Below, one piece after another: positions 11,190 through 23,715 of a DNA stretch of 64,000 nt. The notes beneath the pieces were generated by a model. The model was not told the DNA's origin and did no database searches. It saw only the letters and a list, made by a program, of their open reading frames with translations. How positions within the stretch are numbered: the stretch's first letter is position 1; each line of letters begins with the position of its first letter. The translations under genes were made by a program, and so were the position numbers. The DNA lies in NCBI RefSeq assembly GCF_029784165.1, contig NC_073696.1, forward strand, positions 87,491,381 through 87,555,380, given 5' to 3'. Source of the stretch: Wyeomyia smithii. Lineage: Eukaryota > Arthropoda > Insecta > Diptera > Culicidae.

Positions 11190-12990
11190 AACTTTTAGAA
11201 GAAAGAAATCAAAGAAAGAAGAATTTAGCGTGACCATTCATGCTTAGTACTCCTCTATAATCATATCTAAAGAGATAACATGTGAATTTTTATAACGAAT
11301 ATGTTTGTTGGTGTCCAAGGAACACGTCTGAGAAGAAGTTAACGTTTTAATCCACATAACGTAGAAATTAAAAAAAAAGATTAAACCAATGAAATGCGGC
11401 CTTTCCTCCAGCCAAATGTCCCAAGATCTAGTTTTGGTAAAAGTAAAAAAGTATTTCGAATCCCGTAATGTGTTACTATTCACAAAACTACAAAAACATC
11501 AGAAATGTAATTTTTTTCTGCTCGACTCGCACCAAATTAAAACACAAATTCTTCTGCAGGAAAATATTTGCAGATGTTAAAGGAACAACGAACATTTTAT
11601 TGAAAAAAAAAAAATTACAGGCGAATTGGCTCATGCTCAAAAAGTCATGTATTATATGTATAATATATATAAATTTTAAAAAGAGTATTTTAATGTGTTT
11701 TTCTGTATGCTGAAAATCATCTTCAAACATACATAGTTTTTAAAGTAATATCTCAACTTTTAGCAATAAAATACCTATTATTGTTCCTCAAATTTCTTTC
11801 CTGAACATTAACAAACATTTCAATGAAGAACAATCATAGCTTTGAATTTCGATTTAGAGAAAAATTGAGTTCAAATATTCATGATTTTGCTTGTTTAAAG
11901 TAGTGTTGTGAATAATATCTCAATTTTCAGTAATCAAAAATCTGTTATTTTTCCTCAAAAGTCAAAAGTTTCCTGAACATAAACAAACATTTTAATGGAT
12001 AAAGTCATATATCATAGCTTTGAATTAAGATTTAGAGACAAATTGAGCCAAAATATTCATGATATTGCATGGTTTACTTAGTTTTGTGAATAATATCTCT
12101 ATTTTCAGTTATCAGATAACTATTTTTAATCTCGAATGTCATTCCTGAATATCAACGAACATTTTATTGAAAAAAATCACGTGTCATCGCTTTGAATTCT
12201 GATTTAAAGACAAATTGAACCTAGAAAATTATGGTTTTGTATTTTTCATGTGGTTTTGTGGAAAATATTTAAATTCCAAACAATCAGAAAGGGTATCGAA
12301 CGTCTTCGTCAGTGGTTTTCTTCGGCCCCCTTTTGCATAAGATTGCTGCAGAAAAACTGCCGAAGAAAACCACTGACGAGGACGTTCAATACCCTATTTT
12401 TCCTAAACACAACGAACATTTTATTATAGTAAAAATCACAGATCACTGCTTCGAGTTTTGATTTAGAGGCAAATTCAGCATAAAAGTTATGATTTTGCAT
12501 GTTTCACGTAGTTTTGTGAATAATATCTCGAGTTTTAGTAATCAGATACCTGTTATTTTTTCTCATTTTTTCTGTCTTTCTTAAACATCAACAAACATTT
12601 TAATGAAAAAAGAATCACATGTCATCGCTTTGAATTTTGATTTGGAGACGAATTAAGTACAAAAAGTCACAATTTTGTATGTTTTACGTAGTTTTGTGAA
12701 TAATATCTCAAGTTTTAGTGATCAGATACTAATTATTTTTTCTCAAATGTCCTTCCTGAACATTAACAAACATTTTAGTGAAAAAAGAACCATATGTCAT
12801 CGCTTTGAATTTTTATTTAGAGGCAAATTTAGCACAGAAAGTCATAGTTTTGCATGTTTTTCGTAGTTTTGTGAATAACATCTCAAGTTTTAGTAAATAG
12901 ATACCTATTTTTCTCAAATGTCTTTCCTGAACATCAGCGAACATTTTCATGTTAAAAAACCTACATGTCACCGCTTATCATTTTTGTGTT
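11190..12990. repeat. ~180-bp satellite array with an inverted first part
   Basis: Tandem units share the phrases GTAGTTTTGTGAATAATATCTC, TTTCCTGAACATCAACAAAC and CATCGCTTTGAATTTTGATT. The anchor GTGAATAATATCTC recurs near 11908, 12086, 12516, 12696 and 12871, and in a diverged form near 11738. Spacing is about 175-180 bp, except where a hairpin insert lies between two units. The block at 11190-11510 is in the opposite orientation. A lone diverged unit occurs at 25925-26095. Confidence 0.75.
12291..12394. repeat. 104-bp near-perfect hairpin inserted in the satellite
   Basis: Two 36-bp arms (12291-12326 and 12359-12394) match in inverted orientation at 34 of 36 positions, separated by a 32-bp loop. 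The outer tip is GGGTAT and the inner core is CAGTGGTTTTCTTCGGC. It sits exactly where one satellite unit is interrupted, so it behaves like a tiny foldback/MITE insertion. The arm core CCACTGACGA also occurs in two dispersed repeats near 26390 and 33650. Confidence 0.75.
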
Positions 12991-13059
12991 AGAACGATTC
13001 AAAATGATGATGGTTACTGTACACCTCAGAGACTGAGGGAATAATATCAATAAGATCAA

Positions 13060-13640
13060 GCGTTACGGAATTCTATTTTTATATAGTAGATTTCTAAAGG
13101 TCATCTTGGTTTCGGAAATACCAATGTTTGGAGGCTTGTAAACGTTTTCTACAGTTGTATAAAGCTTTCCAGAAACGCCATCTGCCAAAAGTCGCCATCT
13201 TTGTTTTAGAAAAACATCGGACATCATATTCCGGTCCCTAGACATCAACTTCTGCCCATGACCGACCGAGGGCATGAAAGTTATCGTACTTTTTCAAAAA
13301 GTTCCCATAGGGTACTAGCAGACCTGACTTTCTTATAAGTTAAGACTGCCTTGGTTGCTACCCGTTTCTCGTTTCGACATCATGTTCCGGTCTCCAGACA
13401 TGACCAAAGGCATAGAAACTATCGTATTCATTCAGAAAGTTCCCATAATGCATGACAACACTTGATTTCCTGATCAATTTAGACCCCCTCCTCGTTTGGG
13501 GGTTGCTCCTTCCTTTTCCCAATATTTCTATGACCACTTCCTCTGTACAAAGAACACGTATGCCAAGTCTGGTTGAAATCGGTACAGTCATTCGAGAGTT
13601 ATGCTGGAACATACATACATACATACAAAACTTTGGATTT
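13060..13640 (+). repeat. Dispersed repeat with a (CATA)n tail, copy X
   Basis: It shares blocks with 15080-15540: AATATTTCTATGACCACTTC, GGTTGAAATCGG, GAGAGTTATGCTGGAA and a terminal CATACATACATACA tract. A 3' microsatellite tail of this kind is typical of LINE 3' ends or old non-autonomous elements. No ORF is recognised, and the class is not determined. Confidence 0.55.
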
Positions 13641-14139
13641 TAGGAGCTCTTATCTTATTTGATCGATGCTCTCAACCAAATTTTAATTCGGTAATATTTG
13701 AACTTCAGCAACTTTTCCAAACATATTTTTAGCCAAAACGCTAGATTGGACTCTCCGTTATCAAATTTTGCAAGAAATATGTCACGAAATCGTTCCAAAA
13801 ACGGATCAAAGCAGGTTGGATGTTTTGAAACACTTCTCTAGAAACATTTGCACGAAAGCCGATTTTCGGCTGCAAAAAGACGTCACTACGATTCAAAAAT
13901 GGCCAATATTTGAAAATATAGGTATAATCGATTTTCGTATGACGACGTCATTCCGATTCCGAAAATATCCATATCGCCAAGTAGCGTAGCTGCAAATTTT
14001 GCAAGAAAAAGTGTAAATATCTAAACTGAAATAAGTATTTTATTATGTATAAACATGAAGTTACATGTTTATCATCTTTTCTGCATGAAAAACAACTTGA
14101 TAATACCTCTATTTTCTCATAATAAAAGAAATAAATCAT

Positions 14140-15050
14140 CGTTTCAGTTTCCTTTAATGGGCCACCGTTTCCTTATTTGGACCACAACAAGTTCCTAATT
14201 TGGGCCAGGTCTAAATAATACATCTCTTCAACCGTAGCTGCCGCTGATGAATCTAACTCTGGCTTATGCAATGATAGTTTTGGATCCGGATCAACTGTAG
14301 ACTGCACCCGTTCTTTCGGAACAGGGAATCCTTTACGTGCCATCCGAGTTATCCAGCGAACAAATGAGTCCTCTTCCGCGGCAGTCAATGCAGTTTGTTT
14401 ACCTTTTCGTGGTTTTCCTGACCACTTACTGCTCGCCGGGAACATTGGAGCGCCTGCGAGCTTCTCTAGACGAAACACCATTTTTATTGCTTGAAGACAC
14501 TCAGTAACAGCTGCTTCAGTATATTTTTTTACCAATTTCCCATTTTAGCAGCAGTTTTATACAATAACTCAATCATAACAAATTTATGGTAACTATGGTA
14601 ACTATGATTCGCGGCGTTATTTCGAAGATAGCTCTCATTCGAAATGAAGCATGCCGGAATAAGGAAAACAGTATTATTTCCACCCTTAATCGGGCCACTA
14701 TTTTTTTTTCAATATTTTAGGTGTTTTTCTAGTAAAATTTATTGCCTATCTTTTAAAGACACTATTATCCTACCCGTTCATCGAAAGTCTGATTATTTTC
14801 TCTCGGAAAGTGTGATGTCAGTACAGTTTTTGGTAAAGCCATTTCCTATGAAAACGTTAACGAACCATGGCAAACCAGGTAGCTGTTATTAAAAGACATT
14901 TTTTGCAGCTTTAATGAAGAATATTATAGTAAACGTCTGTTGCAACATTTCTAATGAAGAACATTATTGAAGTTGTCAAAGCATAAATCAAAATAAGTAT
15001 ATTTATAATGTGTAATTTGGTGTAAGAAGTTCAGGTGGTCCACTAAAGGA
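14140..15050 (-). mobile_element. Pogo/Tigger-like DNA transposon remnant
   Basis: Loosely matching inverted ends (TTCCTTTAATGGGCCACC near 14150 and GGTGGTCCACTAAAGGAA near 15032) bracket about 900 bp. The interval contains a transposase N-terminal fragment on the minus strand. Further gapped copies of the phrase about absent or replaced GGGCC motifs occur inside (14690). The TA duplication expected of the superfamily was not resolved. Confidence 0.45.
14173..14535 (-). pseudogene. Pogo/Tigger-like transposase, DNA-binding region fragment
   Basis: A 120-codon open fragment with KKYTEAAVTECLQAI followed by a basic stretch, then KQTALTAAEEDSFVRWITRM and ARKGFPVPKERVQSTV. That order (a Psq-like helix-turn-helix, then a CENP-B-type helix-turn-helix) is the N-terminus of pogo-class transposases. 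The sequence then jumps to an unrelated short C-terminus, and the DDE catalytic domain is absent. No ATG is seen at the expected start. The family call is from motif recognition only. Confidence 0.6.
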
Positions 15051-15079
15051 AGTGGTCAATATTAGGCAGATCTACCCTA

Positions 15080-15540
15080 TAATTCAATTATTAATTTTTG
15101 CAGATTTACAGAAACCGAAAGTCGGCAACCCAAGTTTCAAAGTATCGTCAGACACCAATAACCGGTTCTTAAGAGTCATTTTTGCTCCGAAAATACCGTT
15201 TCCACAGTTTTAAATGGCTTCCCAGAAATCGGAAGTCACCATCTGGGATTGAAAATGGCATCGAGCATCATGTTTTGGTCTCTGGACATCAACTTTCGGA
15301 CTCCAAATATGACCAAGAGCCCGAAAACCATCAAATTTCAATGAAAGGTTTCCATTATGTATGAAAATTTATTACTTTTAACCCCCTCCTTCTTTAAGGG
15401 TGACCCCTCCCCCTATCCAATATTTCTATGACCACTTCCTTTGTACAGAGAACACATCTGCCAAGTTTGGTTGAAATCGGTTAAGGACTTCGAGAGTTAT
15501 GCTGGAAAATACATTCATACATACATACAAAACCCACATA
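15080..15540 (+). repeat. Dispersed repeat with a (CATA)n tail, copy Y
   Basis: Second copy of the family at 13060-13640, in the same orientation. It has the same TATTTCTATGACCACTTCCT and GTTGAAATCGGTTAAGGAC blocks and a terminal CATTCATACATACATACA. The TIR element at 15565 begins just past its tail. Confidence 0.55.
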
Positions 15541-15564
15541 TATACATATATAAAAAGATTATTA

Positions 15565-16188
15565 CCGTAAACTGGGGTGACTTTGATCACCGGGGTGACT
15601 TTGATCACTGTACCTCTTTTTTGAAAATGTGGTAAAAAAGCGCTCGTAGTGCTTGGGACTTGTCGTAATCTTCACTGATTGCGTGGATATATGTTCGCAT
15701 TGCTACTATTCATGCATTTCCTGCTATTTAAAGAGCGTTTTTCATGCTAAAATATTAATTGAAAATAAGGTGTATTTTTGGCGATTTTTGTTGCATACAA
15801 ACAATCGGTTCAAGCAGATTCAAAACAACAAGTTGCAATACGTAAAGTTTTTTTATTTTGTTCCCAGATTAGTTCTTAAGATGAACAAATATTATAACAA
15901 TACATTTTATTGTTATTTTTGCAAGTTTTTCCTCAAAGGCAATGTTGAGTCCCAATATTCTCTACAGCGTATCACATATTTCTTCTAAACCCAAGACGTG
16001 AAGTAACATGCAAATTTGGCCAATTTCATAAGTCATATTCCTCGTGGACTAGTTTTTGATGATTTTAGACCACCTTCTCTCTCAGTGGATAATCATTAAT
16101 ATATATTCTAAAAATTTTGTATTTCAGTATATTCTGAAAATATTTGAGATACTATCAAAAAAGTGATCAAAGTCACCCCAGTTTACGG
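15565..16188. mobile_element. Non-autonomous TIR element flanked by TA
   Basis: Inverted termini read CCGTAAACTGGGGTGACTTT inward from 15565 and from 16188, continuing identically through GATCAC. TA dinucleotides flank both ends (15563-15564 and 16189-16190), as in Tc1/mariner-type insertions. The motif GGGGTGACTTTGATCAC is repeated once more just inside the left end. The interior is AT-rich; a 111-codon frame at 15653-15988 has no domain and is probably chance. Confidence 0.8.
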
Positions 16189-16190
16189 TA

Positions 16191-19100
16191 CTCCTTTAGT
16201 TAGTATATTTCTTATAAATTTAATTTTATCAAATCGTTACAAAGGGATGGCAATTGTGTGTACCTGTAATCAGTTTTTATTAGCTATGCAACGGGCCTGT
16301 TTCAAAATGAGTTCGCAAAAATCATCTCATGGAAATCTTTCACCTTATTTTCTAATAAATCCAGGTCTATGCCAGGTAAAAGCCGGAACTGCTATTTTTT
16401 ACACCGTCAGTAATGTTCAAATACGTTTTCCTAGAATATTTTTTCTGAGTTCCTGATTCTGGTAGGACCGATAACAGAATTTCCGAGTAGTGCGTATCAA
16501 TTTATATACGGGCAACAGATATTTTAGATACATCATTAAGCACGGGTAGCGTACACCGACCCTCATTCGTTATTTCATATGAGTTTCTGAAGGCCTTTGT
16601 TTCTACCCACGAAATAATCAGACGATAAATAAGTGCAGCGTTTGAATTATTAATTCAATTTTCTTGTGGCCAACGAGTAAATTGTGGAATATTGATCGTA
16701 CATTCCGGGTAATACAAGAATGATGCTGGGGAACACGAAAAGGTTAAGGAAATGGTGTATTCCCGTAATAATTCGTATTTTTTGTACCTAAATTAAAAAT
16801 ACTCCGGAAATGGGAAATGGGAAATTGGTCAATTGGTCATTATGATACCTTTAGAAAATTAACTGAAATTCAAAAAATATATAATTTAGCTCTTGAGTTT
16901 TTGCCAAAATTTACAATTTGTGAAATGCATAGAACGTTGTGAAAGAATACTCGTGAGGTCTTAAGTCTACAAATATTTCACCTTCATGGAAAATGTTCAG
17001 TTTGTCGATCAATCATTGACATGGGTTTATTTTGCTTGCCAATAAAGTCTATCTGGACTGACACGGAGTCTCACAATAAAAGAGAAACGGAAATTAATCG
17101 TCTCCATCTCTTTTCCCCATACAAAACACACCCAAAACACCAGCATACGTGAAAGATAAAAATGCTGGTATCCTATATCACAAACAAATAAAGAATCCTG
17201 AACTTTCACAATAAACCACATTTGCGCACTTCAGGATTTTATTTCGAACGTCAATCCGAAATCGTTATTCTTTGCCAATCACGAAACTAACACGTTCCAG
17301 TCAAAGCAGTCAATAGCTTCTTTGATATAAATTCATATATGGCACTATCGAGGGTTACAAAAGTTTTTTTGTACACTATAGATTTTAGTTTATCTTCCAG
17401 TGAAAGTATCAGGAATGGTAAAAATAAAAATTCTTCATTCGCTTTGTACGCTTGCTTCGGTTCTCATGGATTAATAAAGCTATCACCACTCCACAGTAAA
17501 AGTCGCAAATTTTTTGAATTCCATCGAACAATCGACGATTTATTATTTAATTTCAGTTATAAAAAATATTTGAATCATTTGGAGAGGTGAATCGGTTATT
17601 AATTTCCCCACTGAGATGCGAGACCTCATTGACCTTGTAAATCGCTTCCGACCAAGTTCTATGTTATTTCATTGAAGGTTAGAGGTGCTTCGTTCTCATT
17701 TCGACATAAATAAACATAATCTTACTCAGCAACATGTAACAGCGGTTGGCGATGAATCCGTTTCACCATGCATTTCTAAAATTTCTTAAACTACGATAAA
17801 AATACATAATCTAGAGTAAATGTTGAAATATCAATTAGTTTCAATCAACTTTATCCGATTGAACCGCTCATTTGAACAATGATTATCAGCCCTATTACAA
17901 CCCAAATGCCATCAGCCAACCCAAAAAGCCAACCCATACCGACAAGACATAAAACAATAAAATCATTACCATTACACCGTAGCGATAAATAATTCCTGGG
18001 CCTCTGGCCGGTGGAATCGGCTTACCCTACTTTATGACTTTTGATAGCATATATTGTACCAGCAAGCTAAAACGGTAGCACACTTCTACTGAACTGATTT
18101 CTGTGGTTCCATTCCCCAATAGAGAACCAAGCCAATACTGCTGCAGCAGCACGGTTAACCACTCAATAAAAGATTGGGTATTGCGAATGTGTGTGGATGA
18201 ACCCCGACGCCTTATAAATATGGGAAGGATATGAGTACGTAGGATTTCTTCTCAAATAATATTATGCCAGAATCAGTGCCGAAACATGCTACGGCCACAG
18301 CAGGAATTATAGGATTCGGTACCTACGGGCTTCGAGTTACCACCCACTAGTGAGGGAAGCATACGATGGCAAATATTATGCTGGAAGTTTTCACGAGTGT
18401 AGCACACATTTGACTGCGATGATTGGATCAAATCCCCTTGGTTCTTTGGCTTAACAACATTTTATGACTACATCGGGGAAAGTATCATACGATGTATCGG
18501 AACTAGTTTGCTCATAGTTGAGTGTGTGTACTTCAACAATCTTTTCTTAGTAATAACATTTGAAAATTTCGATACGATGCATACTCTGGGTGTAGAATTT
18601 AGATTAAATTTACCCATATAGCTAAAATGAACAGACGAAATAATTGTTTCATTGTAATTAATAAGAGCTGGTAAAATTACACAGCAGAGAATCCCTTGGA
18701 AAACTGTTCACATTTCAATTCGCAGAGTGTTTGTGACGTAGGAAAAGTTAACACTTACGAAATACGATTTGAGGGATCACAAGTCGGCTCATTTTCAGAG
18801 TATTACCCAGGCTCATAGCAATCATCAATTTAATTTAGGATGTATTTCATCTTTATTTCTTTAGATGCCACATCCAGTTCAACACAGTAAAGCATCGCCT
18901 AGGACCAGTAATTTCTAGCTAATGTGTGGAATCTCAATACCGCCAGTCGGTCCCGCATTCTCCCGAGTGAATTAGTACTTATTATGTCTTTTAAGTACGA
19001 CAACAAACTTTTTTTAACAAATAATAGCTACGAAATCTGAGTTAAACGAAACCGAACGATACGGATCATTTTGACTCTAGAACTGGATAAGCCAGCCAGA

Positions 19101-21120
19101 ATGGTTCTTCATATAATCACGCAAGGTTCTGAACATCTGTGTCAGATACCGACAGGAGGTCGAGAAATCTTACGCCAGTTTTCGTTTACGTTTTCCATTT
19201 TACTCCAAATGAGCTGCGATTTGTTATTCCATTTTTTGTTCTAGACCTGCCAAAATGCGTCTAACCAATGCACGGTTATAGAAAATTGCGCTCTGAACTA
19301 CCTGAACCAGCTGTGAAGATTCGTTTACTTCCATCGAGGCCGCATATTATTTCCAATATTGAATCCAAGCCGAAGAAGATCGTGATTTTTGGCTACGGTA
19401 CGGCATTCACCGCACCACGCTGCTGCTGTCGCTACGGATGGGCTACGACGATCTTCTTAACCATCCTTGACACTCTGCATTAAAGCACATCGTCAAGACA
19501 GGCTAAAATCAATGCGCTAGCAGGAAAAAAGGAGCGTCAAGTGCTCGTAAATTGTGACACACACCAAGTTTTCCCCGGCTGCCGCCTCTTTTACAGTCTA
19601 ACAATATTTCGCAGGGTTGCTACATTATGAATGCCAAAATAGTTTCGAGGCAGAAGCGTCTTTCCGGCGGTTCCGCAGCAGCAGCAATAGCATGCGGAAC
19701 AAGCCAGCCTTTATGCGGGGTTAAGAAAATGGCACATATTTCGCGTGTATAACCTTTTTCCGGTCGGAGACGGTAGCGTGTAGCGAATCATCGAAGCCAT
19801 GCGGCTGCAGGAGATTGGTACGATGGATTGTAACTTAACCATGCCCATTCTATGCAGGCATGTAGGCATGAGTGGAATTACTATTCGAACTTGTCGTCTT
19901 CCGACAGACAGTCGCTCGTCGCTCCGGTGGTCTCGACCATATGCTTCTGGAATCCATTAAGATTTAACCGCAGAAGGCAGTTTTACATATGTATGTATGC
20001 AACACATGCCCAATGCGTGCTATACGTAAATAAAACGTCAGTCATCCAATGTTTCCCTTGGTACCATCCCCACGAACGATCGACCGTACGTTATATTATA
20101 CTGACACTCACTTTGGAGCTCTATGGGCTTAAATAGAAGCGTAACGTTGAATGGGCCCAGCACACACACACAGGGTTACCAACTTTAATTGCCACCAAAT
20201 GTTTATCTTTCTTATAGCTGGCAATAAATCCCCCCTAATAGGAGCTGACAGGATCAGCATTCAATTTCAAACATTGCTCTGGAGATCTATAGGATTTGGC
20301 AAAATCTGTGTCACATTTTTACGTCAATTCAGAACTACTTCAACCCTGATCCTGCTGCCATGAAACGCCGCGCACAGTTGCGCGACTTGACACATACAGA
20401 CAACCCAGCGGAAGCCACCCTTTGTCTTACAAGCGAAAACTTTCGGCTGGTGCGGTAGGACCACCGCATGTCGCAAAATGGAACAATCGAATGTAAAATA
20501 CTTCGAATATGCCGGAGGGAAAGCCCCACGAGAATGTACACTTTCATGTTTATGAATTTGGAATGAGATTGGTGAGCTTGTGCTGGCAGATAGTTGACCT
20601 TGCGGGTTCGACTCCTCGTTCCTGGCGCTAGTAGAGGTAGTCCCTCTGCTGCTAATATTTCAAGCCGTTCGATAAGCCAGTCGGATTCTGGTCTAATATT
20701 CTCAATCCCGTAGTACTGTGGTAAACATAGCTTCGCAGCACGTATCAATCTTATCCGTACGCTCAATGTCGGAAGGAAACGATGAGGCACTCTGTGGCGC
20801 GTAAGTCCGAGATATCGCACGTAAAACGAATAACGTTCGAGAGCAAGTGCTCTATACGAGCATGTGTGTTCGCCAATCGTCTAAATCGCACGTTGCCAAG
20901 ACTTGTTGTCGGATCGAGATTGCCAATGAACAGAATGTGGCCCAGTCGAGCGGAATTATTTGTGATGGAAGTGGAAACGATATTCTTTTTCCCCGACTCG
21001 AGGCAATTTGATTAGCAATGATCACGTTCAATTTTCTGGATTCTTTTGTAGGTGCTCACAGCAAGTGACTCCATTGGACAGGCTGTCTTTTCGATATTCT
21101 CTTTCTAAGCTCTTTTTTCC
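16191..21120. other. Long stretch without a recognisable gene
   Basis: The AT-rich part (16191-17900) is followed by more mixed DNA (17900-21100) that looks single-copy. Short frames at 19268-19483 (+), 19852-20136 (+) and 20335-20820 (-) were read and show no domain, signal peptide or splice context. Nothing else could be supported. Confidence 0.45.
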
Positions 21121-21586
21121 CACAGATAGACAGTTGCTGTCTTCGAGAAAGTTGTAGTGAATGTATTTGCTAGCATCTTTGTCGAAGGTGTCGAACTTCT
21201 ATCTCTTATGTTAAAAAAGATATAAAAAGTTTAATATTCAAAGTTCACTCAAATCATAATTTTCAATATAACTTTTCCCTTGAATGTTGTACATATTATA
21301 TGTCTTCCACAAAATTATTAGCCAAATATAAATACACATTTTTTCTGAACATGTTATCCAGCTATAGTTCGAAATAAAACAGTTATCCAACTATTAACAT
21401 TAATTTACTCATTCGTACGCAAAAATACGAAGATAACTGTTTAATATTCTGAAAGTACGTTTGTTCTACTTCCAAAAAATATAAAATCATTTGTCTAGTA
21501 GAGTCTTTTCGATTGTTTTAATGAATGAATTTTTAAGCATAAAAATTCGTACTTTTTCGAATAACTTTGATATATATAAACATAGA

Positions 21587-21936
21587 CGAGCGGGGGCCTA
21601 GTGTGGTTGGTAACGTCTCCGCCAACCACGCTCGACGCCTGGGTTCAAATCCCACCGCCGACATAGGTGTCGATGGTTGTGGGGTGGCGTGATTCACTCA
21701 CAACCAACCCAACTGGTCTAGATTCAATCCTAGCCGACACCGGGAGATTTTCTGAGGCGAAAAATCTCTGGGATCACGCCTTCCATCGCATGAGGAAGTA
21801 AAGCCGTTGGCGCCGGTCCGTTAATAAACGGGTCGTGAGTTAGGGACCTGGGTGTGGAGTCGCCTCCCTGGGCGTCGGTAATTGGCCACAACAGTGGCGG
21901 AAATAGACCGACGGAAAATAAGCGAGAAAAAAAATC
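21587..21936 (+). mobile_element. tRNA-derived SINE with 10-bp target duplication
   Basis: A 350-bp element beginning CGAGCGGGGGCCTAGTGTGG and ending in an A-rich tail. It has a box-A-like TAGTGTGGTTGG (21599-21610) and a box B GGTTCAAATCC (about 21642-21652), the two internal RNA polymerase III promoter blocks of a tRNA. It is flanked by the exact duplication TAAACATAGA (21577-21586, 21937-21946). It has no coding capacity and would depend on a LINE reverse transcriptase. It resembles the Feilai type described from Aedes, but I could not compare sequences. Confidence 0.88.
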
Positions 21937-23317
21937 TAAACATAGAGTTTTACGATCTTCTGCAAAAATATAAGCCCGTAAAAACCGCACAATTTTGTAA
22001 AAGATTGTAAAAATATAGAAAATCATGGGAAAGCGTTATAAAGAAAAATATGATTTTTTGAGTCACAGTTTCAAACATGACGCCACACAAAGTGAATCAA
22101 TCATAAATTTTTCGAGTTTATTCTTCGCTGTCTAGTTCAAATTGAATTTTTGTTTTAAGTTTTGACATCTTCTGTTAATTCTTTCGTGTTAAATTTTGGC
22201 CAGCCTCCGTTACCATTGGATCCGAAGAAACTGTGTTCGTTTTATTTCTCCTTCAACTCAACTGAAAAAATGTTTCAAATTTATCAACAGTTTATTCGTG
22301 TTTCCATTGTAACAGCCGCTTATATAAACTCTAGAAGCTTTTTGAGGAAATTGGGGACAACCAATGAAGAAGACAACAAAGTTGGCACTTTAGGTGACGT
22401 GCAGTTTTCATGGGGTTTTATTCCTGCTGAAGATTGTTAAACTTTATATTAGGAAATAACAAAGTTATATGTAAAAGTACAAATTTTCATGCAAAAAAAA
22501 AAATTCTTTAAAACAATCGAAAAGGCTCTATTAGAAAAATGATTTTATATTCCTTTAAAAGTAGAATTGACGTGCTTTCAGAGAATTATCTGCGTATTTT
22601 TGCGTACGAGTGAGTAATTTAAAGTAAACTAACACTTGAAAAACCGTTGATGGTCGAATAACTTTTGACGTGGGACTACGTCTTTGTTTTCAATACTGGG
22701 ATGCATTCTGTAAAATAGGAAACGAAACTGGCAAATGTTACGTCAGATTTCAAACGATAATAACAGCATAACCACATGATGGATTATAATAACCAATATA
22801 TTGTTGGATGGATAAAACGTGTAACAATTTTATAATATGCTAGTCATCATTATTATTCCACTGCTCAACGGTGAAAATTGATAAAAAGTTACAAGAAAAT
22901 TATTTTTTAAGTATCAATTGAAACTTTTTAGAGGTTCAACTGTAGACCGTCAAAAGGCGGCACTGGGCAGAAGAGGGGTAATTTAGGCAGTGGCTACGAA
23001 GAGGCTATGGTCAAGGGCAAATAGTGCATTCCCCATCTATAGTATAACAGTTCAAATAACAATTTTCTGCATTTTACGATAGTGTAGATAATTTTACAAT
23101 TGATTGCTGCAAATAGTAAGATTTGTGCGAAAAATTATGTGATTCAGGCTCACCAGCTCAAAAATTCTTCAGATAAACTTTGAGGCTTAGCTGAAGTCAA
23201 ATTAAAATTAATAGCGCTTGTCAAAGCCATTTATTGACAACTTAATAATTGTTTTGAACATGGCAAATTTTGTTTTAGTTCTGAATGATACAGTGATAAT
23301 TGAAGCTGATGAGGTGA

Positions 23318-23323
23318 TTTATT
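23318..23323 (-). terminator. Polyadenylation signal of the inverted promoter-bearing repeat
   Basis: AATAAA on the minus strand, in the same TGCAAATAAATCACCTCAT context as copy 1. Confidence 0.45.
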
Positions 23324-23344
23324 TGCAATTATATATGAAAATTT

Positions 23345-23580
23345 TAGTCGCTACACTACTAGCCACACACGCTATATGGCAAGCCACACATGCTATAGAT
23401 ATGCATAAACACGCTATATAGCTATATAGCAAACCACGCACGCTATAAACATACACACACGCTATATAACTAGCCACGCACGCTATATAGCATGCCACGC
23501 ACGTTATATAGTAAGCCACGCACGCTAGCCACACACCTTATATAGCTAGCGACACACGCTATAGATATTCACACACATTA
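23345..23580 (-). repeat. 21-bp minisatellite, copy 2
   Basis: The same GTGTGGCTTGCTATATAGC-type unit, read on the minus strand, with its own unit order. The frame through the array stays open in this copy too and ends in the same C-terminal residues YNCK as in copy 1. Confidence 0.7.
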
Positions 23581-23715
23581 TGTGCACACACCCTATATAT
23601 ACATTCGCTGGATGATGGTGGCTTCTCGAACCACCTGGCGGTGCGAGTCACTTTCAGTTTCGGGTTGTATTTACCCAACAACATCTGAATTGGATTACCG
23701 CTGGTGGGGTCCAAC

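Noticed and set aside
15653..15988. 111-codon frame inside the TA-flanked TIR element
   Set aside because: Aromatic/Cys-rich AT-driven translation without a DDE or helix-turn-helix motif.
20335..20820. 161-codon minus-strand frame
   Set aside because: Arg/Ser-rich without recognisable motifs; no promoter, acceptor or donor in a sensible position.
21587..21670. A genuine tRNA gene
   Set aside because: Same reasoning: tRNA-like head of a SINE with target duplications and an A-rich tail.
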